Below, piece by piece: positions 25,704 to 37,012 of a stretch of 64,000 nt of DNA. Numbering within the stretch: the stretch's first letter is position 1; each line of letters opens with the position of its first letter. The stretch lies in the NCBI RefSeq assembly GCF_001942305.1, contig NZ_MKKE01000001.1, positions 1 through 64,000 on the forward strand, in the 5' to 3' direction. The notes under the pieces are model-generated. The model saw nothing but the letters and a program-made list of their open reading frames with translations. It had not been told where the DNA came from and ran no database searches. A program made the translations under genes and the position numbers. This DNA is from Saccharomonospora sp. CUA-673 (GTDB lineage Bacteria > Actinomycetota > Actinomycetes > Mycobacteriales > Pseudonocardiaceae).

Positions 25704-26318
25704 ATGCGCATGATCGAGAGCTTCCGGACCGTTCTGCGTGCGAACTGGAAGACCTACCTGATCACGAACCTCGTCGTCTACGGCACGCTCGTCACGACGA
25801 TGATCTTGGCCGTCTACATCCCGGGAATCCGCGACGCCGGCCTCAGTGCCACCGAGGCCTTCCTGAGCTCGCCCGGGTCGTCCGCGGTCCTCGACGCGTA
25901 CACCCGCGGCAGCATCGTGCATGCCGCGGCACTGACGTTCCTCGGCAATCTCCTGTTCGCCTCGTTGGCGACGACGACACTTCCCTCGCTGTGCATCCCC
26001 TACATCGGCGTGCTCACGACGCTCGGGCGCGCGGTCTTCATCGGCCTGCCCACCGCCCCCACCACGCTGCCCGAGGTGGTCACCTTCCTGGCCTTCGCGC
26101 CGGTGCTGGTGATCGAGTTCCAGGCATACGTCCTGGCGATGCTGGGCGCCATCATCCACGGACGGTCGACCTTCGGATACCGGCGACGCCACGGCCTATC
26201 ACCGGCGGACGGGTATCTTGCCGGGGTGAGGGACACCCTCCGGCTCTACCCGGCGATCATCGCGGTGCTTCTGGTGGTCGCCTTCATCGAGGCCATCACA
26301 TCCTGGCTCGCGCACTGA
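25704..26318 (+). CDS. SpoIIM-like (stage II sporulation protein M family) membrane protein
   Basis: A 204-residue membrane protein with about five spans. The N-terminal SFRTVLRANWKTYLITNLVVYGTLV and the mid-region FLGNLLFASLATTTLPSLCIPYIGVLTTLGRAVFIG fit the SpoIIM/DUF95 family, whose members act in membrane remodelling in sporulating Firmicutes and have unknown roles in actinomycetes. An AAGGAGG site lies seven bases before the ATG. The preceding gap (25518-25703) holds no gene. Confidence 0.75.
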   Translation: MRMIESFRTVLRANWKTYLITNLVVYGTLVTTMILAVYIPGIRDAGLSATEAFLSSPGSSAVLDAYTRGSIVHAAALTFLGNLLFASLATTTLPSLCIPYIGVLTTLGRAVFIGLPTAPTTLPEVVTFLAFAPVLVIEFQAYVLAMLGAIIHGRSTFGYRRRHGLSPADGYLAGVRDTLRLYPAIIAVLLVVAFIEAITSWLAH

Positions 26319-26406
26319 CCGTCCTCGCGCCGGGGCACCGCCGTCCGAAGTGGAGGTTGATGCTCTCCCCTGCACCAGCGTTCGATGCGCGACTACGCCA
26401 CGGCAC

Positions 26407-27489
<1,083 letters not shown>

Positions 27490-27604
27490 GACTCGTGAGT
27501 GTACGTGCCCCTGCCCGGCCGCTCGCCGCTCCCGTGGACCTCACCGCGTCGCCGCGTCCGATTTCCGCGAGTCGAACCACTGACCAGGTGGCAGGATCGA
27601 CGGC

Positions 27605-29127
27605 ATGACCGACACGGCCACCCGGACCACCACGGCGCTCTGGCGCGACGACGACCGCTGCTACGCGGCCGTCAGCTCCCGCGACGCCCGGTTCGACGGC
27701 CAGTTCATCACCGGCGTGCGCACCACCGGGATCTACTGCCGGCCGTCGTGCCCGGCGATCACGCCGAAACGCCGCAACGTCGAGTTCTTCCCCACCGCCG
27801 CGGCCGCCCAGTCCCGCGGCTTCCGCGCCTGCCGGCGCTGCCTGCCCGACGCCGTGCCCGGCTCGCCCGAGTGGAACGTCCGCGCCGACCTCGCCGCCCG
27901 CGCCATGCGCCTCATCGCCGAGGGCACCGTCGAACGCGAGGGCGTGCCCGGACTGGCCCGCAAACTCGGCTACTCGGAACGCCAACTCGGCCGCGTGCTG
28001 ACCGCCGAACTCGGCGCCGGTCCGCTCGCCCTCGCCCGCGCCCACCGCGCCCACGCGGCACGGCTGCTCGTCGAACGCACCGCCATGCCGCTCACCGACG
28101 TCGCGTTCGCCGCCGGGTTCACCAGCGTCCGCCAGTTCAACGACACCATGCGCGAGGTGTTCGCCATGACCCCGTCCGACCTGCGCACCAGGGCCTCGGC
28201 CCGCCGCGACGACAGCTCCCCCGCCGACGCCGCCCCCACCGACGACCTCGCCACCACGATCACCGTGCGCCTGCCGCTGCGACCACCGTTCGACGGCGAC
28301 GGCCTGCTGGCCTTCCTCGGCGAACGCGCCGTCGACGGCGTCGAACACCGCACCCCGTCCGGCTACACGCGCACCCTGCGACTCCCCCACGGTCCCGGCC
28401 GCGTAACCGCCACCCCCGGTGACACCCACGTGCACTGCCGCCTGTGGCTGACCGACGTGCGCGACCTCGCCGCGCCGTCGCCCGCATGCGCAGGCTGTTC
28501 GACCTCGACGCCGACCCGGTAGCCGTGAGCGCCACGCTGCGGCGCGACCCGGCACTCGCACCGCTGGTCGACGCGGTCCCCGGGATGCGTGTTCCCGGCG
28601 CGGTCGACGGCCACGAACTCGTCGTGCGCGCCATGCTCGGCCAACAGATCACCGTCGCCGCGGCGCGCACCGCCGCGAGCCGGCTCGTCGCCGAACTCGG
28701 CGAGCCCGTGCCCGGCGGCGAACCCGCGCTGCTGTTCCCCACCGCGGCCGCGATCGCCGAACGGGCCCACGGCGCACTGCGCGGTCCGCGCCGCCGGGTG
28801 GAGGCGATCCGCGCCGTCGCGGCCGCGCTGGCCTCCGGCGAACTCGACGTGCACGCCGGCCGCGACCCGGACTCGCTACGGGCCGACCTGCTCGCCCAAC
28901 CGGGCATCGGCCCCTGGACCGCCGACTACGTGCTCATGCGTGTGCTCGGCCACCCCGACGTGCTGCTCGAGGGCGACCTCGTCCTCCGCCGAGGTGCCGA
29001 GGCCGTCGGCATCGATATCGACCGGCTCGCCGATCGCGCGGCCGCCTGGCGTCCGTGGCGTTCGTACGCCGGCATGCACCTGTGGCGCGCCGCCACCACG
29101 ACCCACCACCAGGGAGGAACCCGATGA
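27605..29127 (+). CDS. alkA: Bifunctional AdaA-like regulator / AlkA 3-methyladenine DNA glycosylase, frame broken
   Basis: Three modules in order. First, an Ada zinc domain with Cys45, Cys49, Cys76 and Cys79 (CRPSC and CRRC) that accepts methyl groups from phosphotriesters. Second, an AraC helix-turn-helix (about 100-190). Third, an AlkA glycosylase with N-terminal lobe and the helix-hairpin-helix GIGPWTADYV followed by the catalytic aspartate in LLEGDLVL. The frame breaks near 28472 between lobe and catalytic domain; one missing G restores it, giving about 507 residues. The stop overlaps the ogt start (ATGA). It excises alkylated bases and probably activates the operon. Confidence 0.9.
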
Positions 29128-29626
29128 CGACCGCCCACTGGTCCACACTGGACACCCGCGTCGGCCCGTTCACCGCCGTCGTCGCCGCCGACGGCGCCGT
29201 GCTCGCGTCCGGCTGGACATCCGATGTGGACACGCTGAACGCACTCGTGTCCCCCTCCCTGCGCGCCGCGCAGCTGCGCGAGACCCGCGACCTGGGCGAC
29301 GTCACCGCGGCGATCCGCCACTATCACGCCGGTGAGCACGACGCGATCGACCGGATCCCCGTCCGGCAACGGTCCGGCGAGTTCCTGACCCACGCGTGGG
29401 AGGTCCTGCGGACCGTGCGGCGGGCAAACCGGTCACCTACACCGACCTCGCGGCGCTCGCGGGCCGGCCCGACGCCGTCCGCGCCGCCGCCGCGGCCTGC
29501 GCCCGCAACGCCTGCGCCCTGTTCGTGCCGTGCCACCGCGTGCTGCGCATCGGCGGCGCGCTCGGCGGATTCCGTTGGGGCGTCGACGTCAAACGCTGGC
29601 TGCTCGACCACGAGAACGGCGGCTGA
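29124..29626 (+). CDS. ogt: Methylated-DNA--protein-cysteine methyltransferase, frame broken
   Basis: The N-terminal RNase H-like domain ([24 protein letters not shown]) is followed, after a frame break near 29418, by the active-site domain: [29 protein letters not shown] and the acceptor cysteine in VPCHRVL, then [21 protein letters not shown]. One missing base explains the shift; the repaired length is about 167 residues. It removes methyl groups from O6-methylguanine by suicide transfer and is coupled to alkA in an adaptive-response operon. Confidence 0.9.
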
Positions 29627-29706
29627 CCAGCCCGGCGGGTATCAAGCCCCCGGTGCCTGCCAGCCGCCGGTTCGTGTCGGTCGTCGGCGTATGAACCGTC
29701 GGCGTG

Positions 29707-30375
29707 TCAGCCGCCCGGAACCATCGGCGGTGCGGCGGGCAATTCCGGCGCCCCGGCGAACAGATCCAGATACATGCCGCCCGCGAGCAGCACGCCGATC
29801 AGGCCGAGGACGGCGCCGCCCACGGCGAGGCCCGTGACCCACGCCCGCGACTCGGCGCGGCGCATGTTCACCGCGAGCACGATGGCACCGACGAGCACGG
29901 CCACCAGCGCGATGGAGCCGTTGACCAGCGCGGTCGTGTTCCACGGCGCGCCGTAGAACGCCTCGATCTGGTCGCCGCCACCGCCGCCCATGCCGGCCTC
30001 GATCTGGCCCATGATCTCTTGGCGCGCACGCAGCATGTCGCTCAGCGGATTGCCGATGAGCGAGCTCAGCCCGAGCCCGGTGCTGACCACGGCGAGGCCG
30101 CCGAGCAGGCCACCGCGCGAACCGGAGGAGGCCGCGGCGGTGGGCGGGAGCGGCGCAGCAGGCGGCTGCGGGGCGAACTGCTCCGAAGAGGACTGTTCCG
30201 AAGTGGAATCCGGCACCGCCGGCTCCGTCACCGCGGTCTCGGCGGACGTGCCGTCCGGATCGGCGCCCTCCGGCGTGGTGTTGTCCGTCGCGACGTCGTG
30301 TTCGCTCGGGTTGTCCTGGTTACGGTCCTGGTCGCCATCGACGACATTGGTGTTTTCGGTACCGGGAGAAGTCAT
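29707..30375 (-). CDS. Membrane protein of unknown function with long acidic N-terminus
   Basis: A 222-residue protein. Residues 1-75 are disordered and rich in Asp, Glu, Thr, Ser and Pro. A hydrophobic segment (about 88-108), a polar segment with GMGGGGG, and two clear membrane spans (about 148-170 and 177-200) follow. No domain is recognised. It lies between convergent ogt and downstream sbcC, and is preceded by a 75-base spacer only, so it may belong to the sbcDC transcript. Confidence 0.6.
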   Translation of the reverse strand: MTSPGTENTNVVDGDQDRNQDNPSEHDVATDNTTPEGADPDGTSAETAVTEPAVPDSTSEQSSSEQFAPQPPAAPLPPTAAASSGSRGGLLGGLAVVSTGLGLSSLIGNPLSDMLRARQEIMGQIEAGMGGGGGDQIEAFYGAPWNTTALVNGSIALVAVLVGAIVLAVNMRRAESRAWVTGLAVGGAVLGLIGVLLAGGMYLDLFAGAPELPAAPPMVPGG

Positions 30376-30450
30376 TGGCCGCGAACGTACGCCGCCCGAT
30401 CTGATACCCCGGTAAAGTAGAGCGGCGATTCACCGAATTTCTCGAGACGC

Positions 30451-33400
30451 CTATGCGGCGAGGCCGCCCTCGAGCACCAACGTCGACCCGCTCCGCGCCT
30501 TGGCCACGCGCAGCCGTGTCGGGATGCGCTGCCGCAGTTCCTCCACGTGCGACACGAGGCCGACCACCCGGCCGCCGGCGCGCAGTTCGTCGAGCACGTC
30601 CATGACCACGTCGAGCGTCTCGCCGTCGAGCGTGCCGAATCCCTCGTCGACGAACAGGGTGTCCAGCAGCGCACCGCCCGTCTCGGCCGCGACGACGTCG
30701 GCCAACCCCAGCGCGAGCGACAGCGACGCCAGGAACGACTCCCCGCCGGACAGCGTCTTGGCCGACCGCACCAGACCGGAGTAGTCGTCGAGCACGTCGA
30801 GGCCCAACCCGCCGCGGGTGCCGCGCCGCCCCGGGTCGTCGGAGTGCACGAACGAATAGCGGCCGTGGCTCATCGACCGCAGCCGCGCGGTCGCCGCGAC
30901 CGCCACCTCCTCCAGACGCGCGGCCAGCACGTACGAACGCAACGACATGCGGCGCGTGTTCTGACCGCGGCCGTTGACGACGTCGGCGAGCGCCTCCAGT
31001 TCGGCGTACTGCTCCTCGACGGGCGCGAGCTCACGCAACGCCGTGTCCAGCTGCTCGGCCAACCCGTCGAGGTCCCGGGACCGCTGCACGGCCGCCTGCA
31101 ACGCCGCCGCGTCCCGTTCGGCCGTGCCGCGCGCGAGCTCCGCGGCGTGGCGCGCGGATTCGACGTCGACCACGTCGTCGGGCTGGACGTCGGCCATCTC
31201 CGGTTCGGCCAGCACCGCGTTCGCCGCGGCCTCCGTCTGCTGCGCCTCGGCGAGCCAGCGTTCCAGTTCGGCGATCCGCTCGTCGTCGCGCGCGGCCTCG
31301 CGCGCCTGCGCGACGTCGGCGAACTCCGCCTGCCGAGCGGCGGCCTCGACGGCGGCGGTCTGCTCGTCCAGGCGGGCGCGCGCGGTGTGCAGTTCGCTGC
31401 GCGCGTCGGCGAGGGAGTCGAACGCGGTCGCCAGTTCGGTCAGGTGGGCACGGCGCGCCGCGACGTCGGCGAACCCGGCCGCGGCCTCGTCGAGCCGCGC
31501 GGCCCGCCGCTCGACCTGGTCGGCGAGCGCGCGCCGCTGTTCCTCGGCCGCCGTGGCCTGCTTGTCGGACTCGGCGCGCCGCACCGTCAGGTCCTCGTGC
31601 TCGCGTTCGGCCGCGCGGACGGCCTCCTCCAGCTCGTCCTTGCGGGCGGCCGATTCCGACACGGCGACCAGGTCGCTGCGCACCTCGGCGAGCTCGGCGC
31701 GGATCGACTCCGCGGTGCGGTCCTGCAGCCGCTCCCGTACCGCGGCGAACGCCGCGTCGGCCTCGTGCCGGGCCGTGGCGGCGGCCTGCCTGCGCTGCTG
31801 TGCCTGCTGTTCCGCCGTGGTCGCGGCCTGTTCCTCCGCCTCGCCGACGCCCTCGGTGGCCGTCGCCGGGTCGGGGTGCGAGTCGGAACCGCACACCGCG
31901 CACGGCGCGCCGTCGACGAGCTCGCCCGCCAACTCCGCGGCCATGCCCTTGAGCCGCCGCGCGCGCAGATCCAGCAGCGCGTCGCGGGCGTTCTGGTGCG
32001 CGTCGACTGCCGCCTGTTCCGCCTCCCGCGCCTCGGCCACCGCGCCTTCCAGCGCCGGCAGCCGTTCGGCCTCGGCGAGCACGCCCGCCAACTCGGCCTC
32101 GCGCGCTCGCACGCTGTCCAACCGCACCGACGCCTCGGCCGCGGCGTCGAGCTCCGTGCGCAGTCTGCGCGTCCGCTCGGGCAGTTCGTCCAGCTGCGTG
32201 CCCAGTGCCGTGGCCCGTTCGGCCGACACGGCGGCGGTGTCGGCCAGTTCCCGGAGCCGGTCCCGGTCCCGGGTCTGCTGCGCGGCCTCCTCGACGAGAC
32301 CGGACAGCGCACCGGCCTCCTCCCGAACCCGGCCCGCACGCGTCCGCCACACCGCGACGTCACCGTCGGCGTCGGCGGCCGTGTCGGCATCGCCGCCGGC
32401 CGGGTCGGTGTCGGGAACGCCGAGGGCGGCCAGGGCCTCCTGCGCCGCGGCGTCCCGCCGCCCGGCGTGTTCGACGCGCGCGTGCTGCCGATCGGCCTCG
32501 GCGGCCAGTCCGGTGACCGACACGGCCCGGCGCGCGGCGGCCAGCTCGGCGCGCCAGTCGGCCCGCAGGTCGGCCTCCTTCTCCAGACCGGTGAGGCTCT
32601 CGTGCGCGGCGCGCACCCTGCGGACCCGCTCGGCCTCGACCCGCCGCCGCTCGAGCACGGCGGACGCCTCCTCGCGCGCCTTGGCCGACGCGTCGGCAGT
32701 GCTCCGGGCCTCGATCACCGCATCGGCCGCACGTCGGCGGACGTCGGCGACCCACCCGCCCCAGTCGGCCACGTCGTCCTCGGGCGGCTCCTCGCGCGCG
32801 ACCTGGCCGATCCGCGCGAGCCATTCGCGCACCGACTGCCTGCGCTCGTCGAGATCACGGCGCGTGCTGCGTTTGCGTTCGACGAACCAGTGCTCGACCG
32901 CGCCGAAGCGTTCCGTTCCGAACAACGTGCCCAGCAGCTGCTCGCGATCCTCGTTGCGCGCCCGCAGGAACCTGGCGAACTCGCCCTGCGGCAACAGCAC
33001 GAGCTGGAAGAACTGCTGCGCCGTCATACCCAGCAGATCGCTGACGACCCGCGCGACCTCGTCGATCCGCGTCACACCGTCCGCCGAGCGCCGCTCGGCG
33101 GCTCGCCGATCCACGCCAGCGCCGCCTTCGCCTGCTGTTTCGTGGTGCCCTCGCCGCGGCGCTTGGGCCGTTCGTACTCGGGACTGCGCACGATCCGGAA
33201 CCGGTGGCCCTGCACGGTCAGCTCCAACGCGACCTCGGTCGCCGTCGCCTGGTCGGCCACGTCGCAGCGGAACCGCTTCACCTCCGCCCGCGCGCCCGGA
33301 ACCTCGCCGAACAACGCGAACGCCACGGCGTCGAGCAGCGTCGTCTTGCCCGCACCGGTGTCGCCGTGCAGCAGGAACAGCCCGTCGGCGCCGAGCGCGT

Positions 33401-33467
33401 CGAAGTCGACGACCTCCGTGCCCGCGTACGGCCCGAACGCCGAGACCTCGAGTCGATGCAGCCTCAT
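30451..33467 (-). CDS. sbcC: SbcC subunit of SbcCD nuclease, frame broken
   Basis: A Rad50-like SMC-type ATPase of about 1,005 residues after repair. Walker A GDTGAGKTT is at residue 35, the zinc hook CAVCGS lies in the middle of two long Glu/Arg/Ala-rich coiled coils, and the C-terminal lobe has the signature LSGGESFLASLSLALGLAD, Walker B LFVDEGFGTLD and the D-loop/H-switch VSHVEEL. The frame breaks near 33085, just after the first ATPase lobe; one missing base restores it. It overlaps sbcD by four bases (ATGA). SbcCD opens hairpins and removes blocked DNA ends. Confidence 0.92.
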
Positions 33468-34654
33468 CGCACGTCACCGTCCTGATCCGGATCGTGCTTG
33501 CCCGCCGACTCGAGCGCGGCCACGAGCCACGCGTCCTCACGCTCGTTGGGCGGGGCGCCGCGGCAGGCGTCGAGGAACCCCCTCGCGATGTCCACATCGG
33601 ACCGTCCACGCACCGCCTCGGCGTACCGCAGCACCGGTTCGCTCCTGCCCTCCGGTTCCCAGTCCAGATGCACCGCGTGCGGGAACCGCTCCCGCAGCCT
33701 GCGCATCGCGTCGACGGGCCGCACGCGGTCGGTCAACGTCGCCGACACGAAGCAGTCGGTCACGTCCTCGTGCTCGGGCGATTCCAGGAGTTCCTCGAGC
33801 GTGCCCCGCACCGTCGCGAGCCGCCGCGGCACGGGCAGTTCCCTGCGCTCGATGCCGCTCACCCCCGATTCGTCCACATCGAACAGGAACACCGATTTGC
33901 GTTGTGAGGCCTCGGAGAACGAGTACGCGAGCGGACTTCCGGAGTAGCGGAGCCGGTCGTCGAGGACCTGCGCGCCGTGCAGATGCCCCAGCGCGACGTA
34001 GTCGATGCCGGCGAACACCGAACCGGGAACCTGCTCGACTCCGCCGACAGCGATGGTGCGCTCCGAGTCGCACGCCATGCCGCCGGTGACGAACGCGTGC
34101 GCCAGCACGATCGACCGGGTGCCCTCCGGCCGCGTCGCCAGGTCCGCGTGCACGCGCCGCATCGCCTCGGTCAACACGGCCGCGTGCCCGCGCTGCTCCG
34201 GCCCTTCGAGTCCGAGGGCACGGCGCGCGGTCTCCGGCTCCAGGTACGGGATCCCGTACACGGCGACCGGTGCGCTCCCGCCGTCGAACAGCACCGGGTC
34301 GGCCAGACCGGCCGAGCCCGCCGGGTCGTCGATGCTCGTGCGCAGGTGCAGCCCGCCCGCGGCCGCGAACTCGGCGAACGCGCCGAGCCTGGCCGCCGAG
34401 TCGTGATTGCCGGAGGTCAGCACCAGTTGCGCGCCCGCCTCCCGGATCCGCCGCAGCCCCCGTGTCGCGACGCGCACCGCGTCGGCGGACGGCACGGCGC
34501 GGTCGTAGATGTCGCCTGCGACGAGGACGACGTCGATCGCCTCGGCGGACACGAGGTCCGCGAGGTGCTCGAGGATCGCCTCCTGCTCGGCGAGCAGGTT
34601 CGCGCCGTGGAACGTCCGTCCCACGTGCCAGTCGGAGGTGTGGAGCATGCGCAC
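33464..34654 (-). CDS. sbcD: SbcD subunit of SbcCD nuclease
   Basis: A 396-residue Mre11-like phosphoesterase. The metal site is read from HTSDWHVGR (Asp8, His10), GDIYDR, SGNHDS, and the later LAHAF and GHLHGAQ motifs. A C-terminal capping domain follows (EDVTDCFVSATLTDRVRP). The GTG at 34654 gives VRMLHTSDWH, the family's usual beginning; an ATG two codons later is possible. It is the upstream partner of sbcC in the same operon. Confidence 0.93.
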   Translation of the reverse strand: MRMLHTSDWHVGRTFHGANLLAEQEAILEHLADLVSAEAIDVVLVAGDIYDRAVPSADAVRVATRGLRRIREAGAQLVLTSGNHDSAARLGAFAEFAAAGGLHLRTSIDDPAGSAGLADPVLFDGGSAPVAVYGIPYLEPETARRALGLEGPEQRGHAAVLTEAMRRVHADLATRPEGTRSIVLAHAFVTGGMACDSERTIAVGGVEQVPGSVFAGIDYVALGHLHGAQVLDDRLRYSGSPLAYSFSEASQRKSVFLFDVDESGVSGIERRELPVPRRLATVRGTLEELLESPEHEDVTDCFVSATLTDRVRPVDAMRRLRERFPHAVHLDWEPEGRSEPVLRYAEAVRGRSDVDIARGFLDACRGAPPNEREDAWLVAALESAGKHDPDQDGDVR

Positions 34655-34820
34655 GCGATCAACGCTAGGACCCACGGCCGACAGAACCCCGCATGCCCAC
34701 CCGGCGTGTCACTCGAACGTGCGTTCCCATATCGTGCACGCACGGTTTTGTCGGGGGTGTGCGCCATGCTGCCCCCGATTCCGGGCCCGAACGACAGGCC
34801 CGCGAGAAGGAGCGTGCGCG

Positions 34821-35738
34821 TTGACGTCGACGGTGCTCGCCGCGGTCGCGACCATCGCGGCCCTGCTGCTGGCCGGTGCGGTCGCCCTGCTGTGGCGGTT
34901 GTATCAGGACGGCATGCGCAGGGCCGACGCCGCGGCCAGGCAGATCGAGGCCGAACGCGCGAAGTCGGACCGGCAGCAGTCCGCGCTGCGGCGCTACGAG
35001 GTCGCGTTCGCCTCGATCAGCGGACGCGGCGAACTGGGCGAGCACGTGCTGGTCGAGACCGCGCGTGCGCTGGGCCTTCGCGAAGGGTTGCACTACACGC
35101 TGCAGACCGACCTTGCCGGCGGCGGCGCGGCGAAGCCGGACCTGGTGCTGCGGGTCGGCGGCGACCGCACGGTGCCCGTCGACGCGAAGGCGAGCCTGGC
35201 GATCTGGGCCGAGGCGGTCGAGACCGACGACCCGGACGAACGCGCCGACGCCCTGCGCGTGCACGTGCGCAACCTGCGCTCGCGCGCGACCGAGCTGGCG
35301 GGCAAGGGCTACCAGCGGTGGGCGGACGCGATCTACGGCACCGTGATGTTCGTGCCGTCCGACGCCGCGGTCGTCGCCGCACTCGACACCGACCCGGAAC
35401 TGCTGCGCTGGATGCTCGACCGCCGCGTGTTCCTGTGCGGCCCCACCGGATTCGCCGTCGTCGCCTCCGCCGCCATGTTCGCCGCCACCGAGCGGACCCT
35501 GCTCGACGACGTCGAACAGGTGCGGGCGTCCGCGGCGTCGGCCCACCGCGCGGCCACGGGCGCCGTCGACGCGGTGAACCTCTCCAGCACGCACCTGCAG
35601 CGCTTCCTGTCGGCACGCAAACGGGAACTCGAGGCGCTGGAGAACTTCCGCGGCGCCGTGTCGCCCCTCACCGAGACGGCGGCGAGTCCGGCACCCGTTC
35701 CGGCGATTCGGAACACCGACGACACGGCAACGGCCTGA
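34821..35738 (+). CDS. rmuC: RmuC-like DNA recombination protein
   Basis: A 305-residue protein with an N-terminal membrane anchor (residues 1-25), a coiled coil and the RmuC nuclease-like core: GRGELGEHVLVETARALGL, PDLVLRVGGDRTVPVDAKASLAIW (a PD-(D/E)xK-like D-x-K), and KGYQRWADAIYGTVMFVPSDAAV. The TTG at 34821 is chosen because an AAGGAG lies eight bases upstream and it begins right before the anchor. RmuC limits inversions at short repeats. It is shorter than enterobacterial RmuC, lacking much of the coiled coil. Divergent from sbcDC. Confidence 0.85.
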   Translation: MTSTVLAAVATIAALLLAGAVALLWRLYQDGMRRADAAARQIEAERAKSDRQQSALRRYEVAFASISGRGELGEHVLVETARALGLREGLHYTLQTDLAGGGAAKPDLVLRVGGDRTVPVDAKASLAIWAEAVETDDPDERADALRVHVRNLRSRATELAGKGYQRWADAIYGTVMFVPSDAAVVAALDTDPELLRWMLDRRVFLCGPTGFAVVASAAMFAATERTLLDDVEQVRASAASAHRAATGAVDAVNLSSTHLQRFLSARKRELEALENFRGAVSPLTETAASPAPVPAIRNTDDTATA

Positions 35739-35765
35739 ACCGCCGCCGCTGGTTCATACCCCTTT

Positions 35766-35788
35766 CACAGGCCGCCGCGAAGCCTGTG
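35766..35788 (+). terminator. Possible terminator hairpin after rmuC
   Basis: CACAGGC-N9-GCCTGTG forms a seven-base stem 28 bases after the rmuC stop. There is no T-run, so it could be a weak intrinsic terminator or an unrelated repeat. Confidence 0.35.
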
Positions 35789-35875
35789 GGAGATGTCACG
35801 CTGTCGGTTCCCAATGCGGACAAGGTTGAGGATCCGTAACAGCTTTGCCGTATCCACCAGCTACGGTGGTGCGCT

Positions 35876-36934
35876 GTGACCGCCACACGAGATCGCCAGA
35901 GCGATCCTGACGCCGCGAACGAGGACGCGCCCCTCGAATGGGACGAACGTCCGGTCATCGGCGACCGGCGCGGTCTGCCCTGGTGGGGAGCCGTGCTGCT
36001 CGCCCTGATCACCGCCGTCGCGGGCGCGGTACTGGCCACATTGGCCACCGACGGCCTCGGCCTGGTGTTCCAGCTGATCTACCTGGCGGGCTGCCTGGCG
36101 GCCGTGGCGATGGTGCAACGGCGCCAACTGTTCGGCCCGATGGTTCAACCACCGCTGGTCATGGCCGTCACCGTGCCGGTGATCGTGCTGACCGTGTCGT
36201 CGCTGCCCGACAGCAACGACACGCTGGCCAACGTCCTGGCCGTCAGCACGCCGTTGATCAACAGCTTCCCCGTGATGGCCATCGCGACGGTGTTGACGCT
36301 GGGCCTCGGCGCCTTCCGTATCTACCGCGAGCGTGACCCCGACCTTCCGCGCAAGAGCGACAAGGACGGCAAGGCCCCGTCCGACAAGGCCGCCAAGACC
36401 GACAAGGCGGGCGGCAAGGACGCCGCGCTCGCCGACGACGCCACCGCCAAGGGCGGCAAGGGCAAGGCCGCCGCCAAGGGCGCGGCCGCTGCCGGAGCAG
36501 CGGCCGGAGCGGGTGCGGTCGCCGCGGCCGTCGCGTCGGACGATCGCCGCGGCAAGGACGTACCGGACGCCGACCGTCCCCGCAGGCCCAGACCGCCCGA
36601 GGACCGCGGTGAGCCGCCGCGGAAGAAGCGGCCCGCCGGCGAGGCGCCGCCGCCGCGTCGTCCACGCGGACCCGAGGACGGTCCCCCGCCCCGCAGGCCG
36701 CGTCCCGCCGACGGCGCCCCGCCCCCGGGACGGGACGCACCGCCGCGCGAGGGTCGCCGTCCGCGGACACCGCCGGACGCCGCCGAGCGTAAGCGCCGGG
36801 TCGAGGAGTGGCCCGATTCGGTGCCCGGCCCCAAGCGCCCGCAACGGCCGCCGCGCGGGGAACAGCCGCCCCGCGGGGAACGGCCGCCGCGCCGCGACCA
36901 GCCGCCCCGGCGCCCCTGGGACGAGGACGCCTGA
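35876..36934 (+). CDS. DUF6542-type membrane protein with long basic/proline-rich tail
   Basis: A 352-residue protein. A cytosolic N-terminus is followed by about four membrane spans between residues 38 and 145 (PWWGAVLLALITAVAGAVLATLA and later ones), then a long disordered tail rich in Lys/Ala and afterwards Pro/Arg repeats such as RPPRGEQPPRGERPPRR. The membrane part fits DUF6542, found beside ispH in Pseudonocardiales and related actinomycetes. Function unknown. The tail has low-complexity codons; replication slippage there is plausible. Confidence 0.75.
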   Translation: MTATRDRQSDPDAANEDAPLEWDERPVIGDRRGLPWWGAVLLALITAVAGAVLATLATDGLGLVFQLIYLAGCLAAVAMVQRRQLFGPMVQPPLVMAVTVPVIVLTVSSLPDSNDTLANVLAVSTPLINSFPVMAIATVLTLGLGAFRIYRERDPDLPRKSDKDGKAPSDKAAKTDKAGGKDAALADDATAKGGKGKAAAKGAAAAGAAAGAGAVAAAVASDDRRGKDVPDADRPRRPRPPEDRGEPPRKKRPAGEAPPPRRPRGPEDGPPPRRPRPADGAPPPGRDAPPREGRRPRTPPDAAERKRRVEEWPDSVPGPKRPQRPPRGEQPPRGERPPRRDQPPRRPWDEDA

Positions 36935-36950
36935 GGCAGGCGAAGCAACG

Positions 36951-36992
36951 AGAAGAGCCCGCCCACCCCGTTCGGGGTGGGCGGGCTCTTCT
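36951..36992. terminator. Bidirectional terminator between convergent genes
   Basis: AGAAGAGCCCGCCCACCCC pairs perfectly over 19 bases with the complementary right arm around a GTTC loop (extendable by one pair). It lies 17 bases past the DUF6542 stop and 21 bases past the ispH stop, so it serves both. The arms begin and end with AGAAGA/TCTTCT, giving a short T-rich tract on each side. Confidence 0.9.
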
Positions 36993-37012
36993 CTGTCCGG
37001 GGGCTCGGCGGC

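Noticed and set aside
30547-34089. Very long plus-strand frames antisense to sbcDC
   Set aside because: Arg/Gln- or Ser/Ala-rich shadows of the conserved sbcC and sbcD genes with no domain of their own.
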